Shown: piece by piece, positions 28,324 through 42,330 of the stretch
Position numbering within the stretch: the stretch's first letter is position 1
Layout of the letters: the number at the start of each line of letters is the position of its first letter
From: Pyrus communis
Lineage: Eukaryota; Streptophyta; Magnoliopsida; Rosales; Rosaceae
Reading direction: 5' to 3'
Length of the DNA stretch: 64,000 bases
NCBI RefSeq assembly: GCF_963583255.1
Contig: NC_084813.1
Span: 19,865,002-19,929,001 of the forward strand
Translations under genes and position numbers: made by a program
Notes under the pieces: model-generated
What the model saw: only the letters and a program-made list of their open reading frames with translations
Database searches by the model: none
What the model was told of the DNA's origin: nothing

Positions 28324-29938
28324 AGCTAGCAACGACCCAAAACGTACAAAATAAAATGGTAGTAATTAAACACATGCAAATATTTGTGACGGTGGTGGAG
28401 GGTCAGGTTAATTAATTTCTACTTGAGGAATTTTTGTAAGGAAATTAATATTCTAAAAGGAAAAAGATATAAAAAAAAAAAACTCCTAAATAGGATAAAC
28501 TATGTAGCCCCACCATCTTTGTTTGGACCAATCACGGGCTAAAATCATTTTGTCTTGTTGTATTTATCTTTTTTTGTGCATTATTTTCAACGCTCTCAAA
28601 TAGTAGTAATGTTCATTATTTTATTTATTATCATTGAAATAGTTTAAATTTTAACATTTATGTCTATCTACTACAAAACTTTTAAAATTTAAATTTATCT
28701 AATAATGATAAATAAATTACTAAGTATTATCATCCCTTGATGATGTTGAGCGAAAATACTCTCTATTCGTTTTGCACTAACCAAATGGAAAACGTAAAAG
28801 AAAACATTCTCTCTCTCCTGTTTGAGTCTTTCAGTGACTTTGACCAACCCACCCCATGGTAGCTGGCTGGCCCACGTTTCCATTGCGTGCATGCAGATGG
28901 CCCCCACTGTAACTTTCTTTCTTTATTTTCGTCAAAACTTCCTACCCGTTTGGAGTTTGCCCTGACAATGATTTGGAAGGAAGATGCTTAGCTCTTGCTC
29001 TTGCATTTTCCAAAATTATTTCAAGTTTGATTTATTTACGTATTAAGACATGGATATTTTTTTGTGGAGCAATTTCCAGTATATATCAGAAGTTAGCTAC
29101 GTAGTGTTATTACCTGTCTCAAATGATAATAGAAAAATTAGTATGTTAATTAATATTATTATTTTAATATATAAAATTATGTATGACGTGCTTTGTGTTT
29201 CAGGTAAAAAAAAGTTTCCGTATTTGGAATGTTTAGTTAATTACCATTTGGAGATATCATGAGCAGTTTAAAACAGAATGGACAGACAATGAGATGCTTA
29301 CAAATTCTATATGTGGCTCTAAATCGGAATCAAAAACTTCTCACCTCGAATTAACAACCAATATTTAACAAACCAATTCTACTGACGGACGTCATGCATT
29401 CACGTGGGCTGCTTCCATGTTTAAGTTAGCATCGAAATCTAATAGAATTTTCTTGGATCGTATAGTTTTAACTTTTAAAAATAACAATGTGCCAATCTAA
29501 TATATATATCCTGCATTAACCATGAAATCGGCTAGAGTATGTTAAGTAGGTTTCCATAATGTTTGTACGGTAAAAATATGTAAGTAGGTTTTTAATTGAG
29601 GGAACACAAGCATTATTCATTTTATAATCGGAGTCATTCAATTTTTTTAATCTTCATTTGGAAATCATCTTTGTACAAAATCATTCTAATTAGAGATCAT
29701 TTAGTCATTCAAACATGTGGAACAAATCAATGGTGTGAATACTAAGTAAATATTCATGATGAACTATCTATTTATTTGATACATTTAGATGACTAAACAA
29801 TCTCAAATTCAAATGATATATATAAGGATGACCTTCAAATGAATATTAATAAAAAAAAATAACAATTTTCATTATGAAATACACACACACACACACACAC
29901 ACACACACGATAAAGATATGTTAGATTCCTCCCATATA
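28324..29938. other. ACO copy 1 upstream region
   Basis: No gene. This is the distal promoter of ACO and aligns with 50320-51895 in copy 2. An (AC)14 microsatellite at 29881-29908 is absent from the matching place in copy 2. Individual cis elements are not called, because short motifs cannot be supported by sequence alone. Confidence 0.6.
29881..29908. repeat. (AC)n microsatellite, copy 1 only
   Basis: Fourteen AC units. In copy 2 the corresponding site (about 51858-51866) reads AAATATATACGATAAAG with no AC run, so the repeat expanded after the duplication or was lost from copy 2. Confidence 0.9.
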
Positions 29939-29947
29939 TTCTTAAAA

Positions 29948-30728
29948 GGCTTTTTATATTAGCATCCCACAAAATGTTGAATGCGCCACAAATTAAAATT
30001 TAATATTAAATGATTTATTTATCTTACTATGCAATGACAATTTTGACCTTATTAGGTTTAAAAAAAAAAAATTTCTAAATACGCTCCAAATCATTTTTAA
30101 CGTATTATGTATCTTCTTCAACTATCAAAATCTCTCCGACCCTCCATTGTTGAACAAAACCCTAACAAATGAAACTACAAACATGTTGATTGAGAAATTA
30201 TTTTTGACGAATGAAACACGAAATCGATTTTTCGGAAGCTTCAAATGAGGTAAGACTTCATATTTTTTATTGTTTTAGTGACATCGATAATTATTTAATC
30301 TTACTTTTGTTGCATTATTCAAGTTTCTATGTTTGTATTCATCTTTTAGGGATCACAAGGATTACATGAAGAATTAAACATCTAAAATTACCAACGAATA
30401 TTAAAAACAGACGACATGGGTTTTAATGGTGGAATTGAAAACAACCCACATATGCTTTAAATCCAAGGTAGCATCTTTTGTCAAAATTCCAGTCGGCATT
30501 TTTTGTTCAAATTAAAAGCTTTATAAGATTTGAGAAATGTGGGGTGTATAGAAAATATAGGGTGCATGTAGAAAATGTAAGGTGTATATTGAGAATGTGA
30601 GGTGTGAGGGTATTATGGGGAAGTATGTGGGGTGTATTAAGATAATTTTTCATTGAAAAAGCAAATGTGGAGTGTATTAAGTATGTGGGGTTTATTCAAT
30701 AATTTGTTGGGTGTTAATATAATAAGTC
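29948..30728. mobile_element. MULE-type MITE upstream of ACO copy 1
   Basis: 781 bp, flanked by the perfect 9-bp duplication TTCTTAAAA (29939-29947 and 30729-30737), as expected for Mutator. The left end GGCTTTTTATATTAGC pairs with the reversed right end GACTTATTATATTAAC. The right third carries degenerate repeats of a G-rich phrase (ATGTGGGGTGTATTAAG, AATGTGAGGTGT, AATGTGGAGTGTATTAAG). No transposase is present. The same element is in copy 2 (51905-52689), so it inserted before the duplication. Confidence 0.85.
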
Positions 30729-30737
30729 TTCTTAAAA

Positions 30738-31537
30738 AATTATATTAATTTATCAGGTTTTATCTTCAGATTTAATGGATTAAATTTTGATTTAATTTGA
30801 GGAAATTACATATGATCTTGGATGCCTTTAAAAGGCTACTCCACCAACACACCCGCAATATACACCAGCATTATATTCTTCATACTTTCTTCTATTATTT
30901 TTGCGCAACGATTGTGTGACTTAGAGACATATATGAATATATAAACTTATAAAAGTACCTTCAAAGAAGATGTTAAAAAATCCATATTAGAAATACCAGT
31001 AAAAATACAACAAGATGGTTTTCCAACTAAAATGTCAATTCTTATGTGGTATGACGTGGATTGCCAGCAAATGTAGTTGCTGTGAAACAAAATTTTAACA
31101 AAGATCAAAGTGCCATATAAGCTTTCAAATTTAAATTTTATGTTTAAAACTTGACATCTCATTTGAAGATATTCTAACTTAAATAGTTAATTAATAAAAA
31201 CTTTTATTTTGTAATTAATATTCCGTGTTCAAATCCACCTCCTCAATGACATAAGGACATTACAGATCATTCCTCATAATTCATCCGCCCAAGATGAGAA
31301 AAGGGCAAGAGGTGTACAAGGATAATCGATTGTATATTAATGTTGTTAATTAATTATGTCAGTTACTTGCTTTTTTGGACGAATATTGGGGAGAAAACCA
31401 CTAGATTTAGTTCACATTATTCTTCATTAGAATTTTGACGTCAAAAACTTTCGGCTCATCATTGAACTAAGAAAATTGATGAGTTTGATGTAAAGATGAC
31501 TCAAAGTGCAAATTAAATACCAATTCCTTGGGGTTTT
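30738..31537. other. Intergenic DNA between MITE and copia element
   Basis: No gene. Sequence up to 31137 is shared with copy 2. From 31138 to the copia insertion it is present only in copy 1. Confidence 0.6.
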
Positions 31538-31862
31538 TATTGATTTTTGAATGTCTATATTTTGTATTATATGAAACCAAGTACAAGGAAAGCTCATATA
31601 AATGAGCGGAAGAAAAGAAAAGAAACAGAAGCCGAAAACAAGGAAAAGCAAAGCAGAAAGAAAGGAAAAGCAAAGCAGAAAACATGGAAAAGTAAAGCAG
31701 AAAACATGGAACAACACTTCCTTGATTTATGCTTTACCTACAACTAAAGGTGAGGACAATCAACAACTGTCACCACTATGACAACTATGACAGCCAATGT
31801 ACCATACATACACCCATGCTTGCCGACTAGGATTTAGACTAACCCTAGAACTTCTTCCAATA
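31538..31862 (-). repeat. Copia 3' LTR
   Basis: 325 bp. It differs from the 5' LTR by two visible substitutions (GCGGAAG against GCGAAAG, GAAAAGAAAAG against GAAAGGAAAAG) and by lacking an 11-bp tandem duplication near its edge. Confidence 0.93.
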
Positions 31863-31869
31863 CTCCCCC

Positions 31870-36221
<4,352 letters not shown>

Positions 36222-36280
36222 GATGGAGAAGAAAGAGAAACAGGAAGACGGTACTCAGAAGCAGGTCGATAGAGGTCACT

Positions 36281-36292
36281 GCTCTGATACCA
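36281..36292 (-). other. Copia primer binding site
   Basis: TGGTATCAGAGC on the minus strand directly abuts the 5' LTR. It is the standard complement of the 3' end of initiator methionine tRNA used to prime copia reverse transcription. Confidence 0.9.
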
Positions 36293-36628
36293 TATTGATT
36301 TTTGAATGTCTATATTTTGTATTATATGAAACCAAGTACAAGGAAAGCTCATATAAATGAGCGAAAGAAAGGAAAAGAAACAGAAGCCGAAAACAAGGAA
36401 AAGCAAAGCAGAAAGAAAGGAAAAGCAAAGCAGAAAACATGGAAAAGTAAAGCAGAAAACATGGAACAACACTTCCTTGATTTATGCTTTACCTACAACT
36501 AAAGGTGAGGACAATCAACAACTGTCACCACTATGACAACTATGACAGCCAATGTACCATACATACACCCATGCTTGCCGACTAGGATTTAGACTAACCC
36601 TAGAACTTCCCTAGAACTTCTTCCAATA
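36293..36628 (-). repeat. Copia 5' LTR
   Basis: 336 bp, carrying an 11-bp tandem duplication (CTAGAACTTCC repeated, 36600-36621) that is absent from the other LTR. Small open frames across this LTR and its partner are shadows without coding meaning. Confidence 0.93.
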
Positions 36629-36918
36629 GGTTTTCTCTCCACTTTTTCTTTTCTTTTGTTTGTAAAATCTTAAGTGTTTTATGGTTCCAAAAAAAAAAAA
36701 TATATAATCTTAAGCGTTTTGCAAAATGTGGACTAATAATAAGACAACACTGAATGCGTTTCTATTGCACGTGGTCATGTTTTGTTTTCACCCCTTTTTC
36801 CCATAGATACTAAAAGTGAACTTCTTATTCTAATGTAAATTAAAGCTATATAAAAAATAAAAAAAAATGTAAGCACTTGGACAATTGATGATAATGTTGT
36901 GAAAAATAGTTAAAGAAA

Positions 36919-37085
36919 TTTTTTTTTTTGAACAAACTATATTATTTACACTAAAATGATGAGGAAGTGGGCTAAGCCTCACAATAAGCTAGTAATAATA
37001 TAGTTCAAATTCTCCCTTGACAAAAATCAAACCTATAATGCAATAATAGTTTAGTATACAATATAACAATTTGATTTAGGAGTGC
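36919..37085 (-). mobile_element. SINE-like repeat, copy 1
   Basis: A T run (the A tail on the minus strand) is followed by AACAAACTATATTATTTACA, GTGGGCTAAGCCTCACAATA, AGCTAGTAATAATATAG and TTCAAATTCTCCC. I recognise this as a short interspersed family very frequent in apple-type genomes, which is knowledge from memory. Its partner in copy 2 is at about 53130-53300. The 5' polymerase III boxes are not intact here. Confidence 0.5.
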
Positions 37086-37723
37086 TTTTCTTCAAATCGA
37101 GAATTTAAGTGTTTTAAACTATTAAAAGAAGTTTTGAAAAAAAAAAAATATAATAATAATAGTATATGAATAAAAGTTATAAAAAAAAAAAAAAAAAAAC
37201 CTCTGTAAAAACCTACTACATGATTAAGAGAATCATTTATTTTTTGTAGAAACCAAACAAAGTAGATAATTTTGGTTCATTTTGTAGGGGACTACAAAAT
37301 GTGAATACCAAAAATTTTAGGTTAAATGACAAAAAGCTACCTCAACTATTGGTCGCACGACATTATCATACCTCTTCTTTTAAAATTGACAATGTCATGT
37401 CTTATCTTTACAATTTGTTCCAATGTTATACCTCTGTTAGTTTGTTCGTGAATTTCTTAGTTAAATGCTGACGTGGATTGATCCGAGGCCTAGTTCTCCT
37501 CGCCCAAATGGATTCCACGTGGCACCACACCCAATGTTTTCCCGCCAAATGGTATCTAGCTGAGATTCCCAATACACGTGGCTTTCTCACCGGATGACAC
37601 GTGGATATTCCATTTAAATTAAAAATAATAATTTAAATTTAAAATTAAAAAAATTAAAAAAGTAAGGGTACATTGTAAAGTGTGCCACTCGAATTGGTTT
37701 TCCCCCTGGTACACCCATTCCAG

Positions 37724-37758
<35 letters not shown>

Positions 37759-37836
37759 CCTAACCTTAGTTTTCATACCAGCAACTCCAAATCTCAAACA
37801 ATCAGATTAGAAATTCAGCGAAAAACCCAAATCAGC

Positions 37837-40800
37837 TTGTCAACTTGCTTCCTTGACTTCGTTGGTGTTGGAAGGGGGTTTAATCCGAGTTCCATTAGCT
37901 TTGAAGAAAAATCAAAGGATTTGACATGGGGTAGTACATGCACGAGGATCCCGACAAAACAATGCCTACGTATTGTAAGTGTTTTTTGCGCTTTTGATGA
38001 TTCCAAATGCATACTGAACTTATTTATTGGAATATGTTGGATGTGGGTTTTGCTTATTCTTGTTTGGAAATGTGGATTTATGCTTTGTGAAATCAAAAGG
38101 GTACCTGAGGTGTTGGATAAAGGGTTTGTAGCTTTATTTATTCTTATTTGAAAATGTGGATTTATGCTTTGTTAATTCGAAATGGTTCCTAAGGTATCAG
38201 ATAATGGGTTTGTAGCTTTGTTTATTCTTGTTTGAAAAGGTGGTTTTATGCTTTCTTAAGTCGAAATGGTTACTAAGTTGTTGGATAATGGGTTTGTTGC
38301 TTTGTTTATTCTTGTCGATATAAGGCGGTTGCTTTGTTGCTTTGTTTCTTAGTCATGTGCTTTGTTTTGTGAAAAATGTTGTGCTTTGGTTTTTGTTGGC
38401 TTCTAATTAGGTTAAAATACAATTTCTTTTGTTTACTGTTGGCTTTAATTAAGGTTTGTTTTTGTGAAATTCAGTATATTCAGAACTATTCTCTATTAAA
38501 TTGCATCATGGTGGGGAGATAAATTATGACCTCTACACTGGGGGGGGGGGGGGGGAAGTGACATATATAGATAATTGTGATAAAAACCTCATGTCACTGC
38601 CGTTGATAGACGATATGGTAGAGGCAGTTAGATACAGTGAGCGGTTCATGAACTACTATTACAAAATTCCTAACGTGGACCTTTCCAATGGTTTGAAGTC
38701 GATTCAAAGTAATTCCGATGTTCAGACGATGCGCAATTTTGTTCCAAAAGACAAAATGATTGAGATGTACATCGAAGAATTAACAACAGAAGAAGCTGTA
38801 ACCCAAGAGCAACAGTTTCTGAAGTCCATGGAAGTCAGTGGTCTAAGTAAATTGGTAATTAAAGAGATAAGTAGTTCAAAGGGGGATGTTGGACCAACAC
38901 CACTTAAACCAATAAGATATAGGGGCTTGCTAGCTATTGAAGGGCCAGAAGTGAATGATTGTTGCACATCTCAACTAGTGCAAACATGTGTGACTGAGGT
39001 AAAAAAGAGAAATGTTGATTCTGGGAATGGTCAGAAAGAGAAAAATGGTGAAGGGCCAGAGGAGAATAAGGGGAAATCTATAGCAAAGGTAGGAAAAGAG
39101 GATATTAACGTAGAAGAAGGGGATACTGAGGTAGGAGAGGGGGATGTTGAAGTCTTCTTTGATATACCTATTAGTTTTGAGGGGAATGTTGAAGAAAAGA
39201 ACGAAGAAGCTGCTGAAGAAAATGATAGTGAGTTTAAAGAGAGTGAATATGGGAGTGATGCTAATAACCCAATGTTTTTCAAGTTTGATGGTATTGTGGA
39301 AGAAAATGCAAGGGAGTCTGAGCACAGAAAAGAAATGAACTTTGAGCAAACAGATGAAAGGGATTCTGAGCAAAATGTGGTTGATGATCCAGACTATAAC
39401 TCTAATGCCCTTGAGAGTGTACACTATTCAGATGATGAATGACGCAAAAAACATAAGCACTTTCCAGAGTTCAATGAGAAAACATACATGAAGAATCTCA
39501 CTCTTACATTAGGGTTTGTTTTCAGGGATCATGTGCAATTCAAGTGAGCTGTCATCATGTACTCCTTAGTGAATGGATATGGGGAAATTCATTTTCCTAG
39601 GAATGAAAAATTGAAAGTCATAGTAAAGTGTGCAAAAGGCTACCCTTGTAAGTGTTGTGCTGGAAAAATGTATGGTCCAAACATCATACAAATCAATACC
39701 ATACTTAATGAACACACTTGTGGGAGAACTTGGGCAAACAAGAACTTGAAGTCCCCTTTGCTGACGGATTTGTACATGGACAGGATAAAACACAATCCTG
39801 CATCGCCTATGGATTACTTTTTAGCAACTGTCGAATCATAATGGAATCACGATTGTACAAAGAGGAAGGCTTACAAGGCTTTAGATAGGGCATTGAAGAT
39901 CATTGAGGGAAAACATGTAGAGCAATACACAAAGTTGTGGGATTTTGCTGAGGAAGTGAGGAAGACTAACCCTATAAACACTGTGAAGGTGAAGTTGGAT
40001 AGGCAGAGGTTTCAAATGATATATGTGTGCTTGAGGGCTTGCAAAGAGAGTTTTAAGTTAGGGTGCAGACCATTGATATGATTAGTTGAGTGTCATTTAA
40101 AGAGTGTCCATGCAAGTTAGCTATTTTGTGATGTTGGGATTGACCCAAATGATGAAACATGAGTTATAGTGTACGCAGTGGTAGAAATTGAGAATAAGTC
40201 CAGTTGGATTTGGTTCTTATTGTTACTGGTCGTTGATGTTGGGATTGTCAATCAACATGGATGGACATTTATCAGTGATCAACAAAAGGGGTTAATTCCA
40301 GCCTTTAAAAAAATCCTCCCTAATTCCCACCACAGATTTTGTGTGAGACATTTGTATACCAACTTCAGAAATCTGTTCAAGGGGAAAACTTTGAAGGATT
40401 ATTTATGGTCAATAGCCAGAACAACAACAGTTTCCCACTTCAAAAAACGCAATGGAGGATATGAAGAAGCTGGATGAAAAGGTCTACAATTGGTTGGTGA
40501 AGAAGCATGCACATCATTGGAGCAAGTCCCATTTTGAAACATATCCTAAGTGTGACATATTGCTGAACAATCTCTGTGAAAGTTTCAATGATGTCATACT
40601 TGTGCCAAGACAAAAACTTATTGTCACCATGCTACTCCTTATTCACACACACATACACTCTTGATGAAGAGAATTCAGATGAGAAGGGATATAATGGTGA
40701 ACAAAGTTGGAGACCTTTGTCCTAAAATTAAGAAGAAGTTGGAGGAAGCCAAAATTCAAAGCGGCAGGTGCATTGCACAATGGTTAAGGGGTGCAAAATT

Positions 40801-41415
40801 TCAAGTTAATGCTGGAAAAGGGAAGCAAAATATGGTGGACTTGGTTAAAAAAACATGTTCTTGCAGAAAGTATGGCTTGACAGGAATCTCATGCAACCAT
40901 GCAATAGCGGCCATAAATTTCAAGAGAGAAAAACCGGAGGACTATGTCGATGCTTATTATTCGAAGGTACGGTACTTGGAGGTGTATTCTCATTTAGTAA
41001 TGTCGATGAATGGGATGTCTTCATGGGAGGAAACTGAAAACCCACCAATATTGCCTTTTACATATACATGGTAACCTGGAAGGCTGAGGAGGAGGAGAAA
41101 CAAAGAAGCTGCTGAGAGGGACAATGAGGGTGAACAAACTCCCACAAACCCAACCAATAATCCTCAAGGTCCTCCTCAACCACTTAAGCTAGGAAGGAAA
41201 AGGTAAGGCAGTTTGAAATGTACCATATGCAAAAATGAAGGTCATAATGCAAGAACCCATCATAGACATCTTCCTCCAAGGGACAAACATGTAACATTTT
41301 CTACTTTATGTGATTTTTCAAATCCTTTAACATCATATCGAACTCTTAATCCTTTAAATTGCTTTGTAGGCATCCACATTTGCTCAAGGACAATCACCAT
41401 CCACATCTGCACCTA
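37837..41415 (+). pseudogene. MULE transposase pseudogene, copy 1
   Basis: A possible short first exon near 37837-37975 is followed by a repeat-filled intron. The main reading frame begins near KLHHGGEINYD (38495). It has an acidic Glu-rich region (39050-39440), a MuDR N-terminal block (GEIHFPRNEKL..HTCGRTWANK, 39580-39740) and a MULE core with WIWFL, SDQQKGLIPAF and HHRFCVRHLYTNFR (40190-40370). A SWIM zinc finger (CSC..CNH, about 40858-40899) and a CX2CX4H knuckle (CTICKNEGH, 41220) follow. The frame is broken by stops at 39440, 39546, 39839, 40079, 40476, 41072 and 41206, among others. The first catalytic Asp, normally in G-L-D-x-C-H, is not present. The element is dead. Confidence 0.85.
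38053..38318 (+). repeat. ~84-bp tandem repeats inside the MULE
   Basis: TTTATTCTTGTTTG-like phrases start at about 38053, 38137, 38221 and 38305, giving a period near 84 bp. Each unit carries ATTTATGCTTTG and GGGTTTGTAGC. The corresponding MULE in copy 2 has the same repeats from about 54287, with additional partial units to 54650. Confidence 0.75.
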
Positions 41416-42330
41416 AAAATAGGACAAAGAAAACACAGGTAAAAACTTAACCATTTCCTTAGTTGTAAAACATTTGGATTTAGTTAAAAAGCTTGTTTTG
41501 TCTCTGAATGAACTTTGGATTTAGGCTTCACAATCAGTAGCTAAATCACTTAGAAGCATAAGCAAACCAATAACTGAATCATCCAAAGGCACCAAGCACA
41601 GAAATACCAACCAATCCAGCCACCAGTTTTTTGCACAGATGGTTGTTTTTTGTAAAGAAATTGTAAATTTAGAACAGGTTTTATGCATCCAGTAGGTCTT
41701 TTGTGAATTGAATGGATGATGTAGCAGGTTTTTATGAATTCTGTAAGTTTTGTAATGTTGGTTAGAAATGTTAGATGAATTCAGTTAGTTTTTTTTAACA
41801 GGTTTATGAATTTCTGGATAATTAAGCAGGTTTTATGCATAATTTGGTCTATTTCATATTTTTCTTTGGAAATGATGAGTAGTTTGTGCTTGAATACACT
41901 TGTTTTATTGTGGTTATATCATTATTTTTGGGTGAGATTTTTCAAATTCAAGGTCAATGATGATAATTTGTGCTTAAAATGGTTCTTGACCTTTTTCTCA
42001 CAATTTGGCAGGAAAGTGAATTTCAAATTTCAAAATTTGAAATTCAAATTACCAACAAAAAGAAAATCAAATATATTTTCTGACGTGGATGGCATTTGGC
42101 AGGAAAACATTAGGTGTGGTGCCACATGGAATCCATCTAGGCAAGGAATTGGGCCCCGGATCAAGCCACATCAGCATTTAACTGATAAATTCGTGGATAA
42201 GCTAATAGAGGTATATCATTGAACAAATTCTAAAGATGAGGTATGATATTGTCAATTTTGAAAGATGAGGTATAATAGTGTCGTTCAACCTATAATTAAG
42301 GTAATTTTGTTTAATTTACCTAAAACTTTA

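Larger units (their letters stand above)
37320..42321 (+). mobile_element. MuDR-like element (MULE) with long TIRs, copy 1
   Basis: 5.0 kb. Inverted repeats of about 240 bp lie at 37320-37560 and 42081-42321, with shared phrases such as GGATTCCACGTGGCACCACA against the reversed GGATTCCATGTGGCACCACA, and TTAAATGCTGACGTGG against TTAAATGCTGATGTGG. A 9-bp target duplication with one mismatch flanks it (AAAATTTTA at 37311-37319, AAAACTTTA at 42322-42330). It encodes one decayed MuDR-type transposase. Confidence 0.9.

Noticed and set aside
31427..31717. Minus-strand frames over the copia LTRs (also 36185-36472)
   Set aside because: They are LTR sequence. The hydrophobic look comes from A/G-rich repeats on the opposite strand.
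38975..39424. Minus-strand frames opposite the Glu-rich MULE region (also 55275-55835)
   Set aside because: They are shadows of the acidic coding strand: GAA/GAG codons read in reverse give Ser/Phe/Leu-rich frames.
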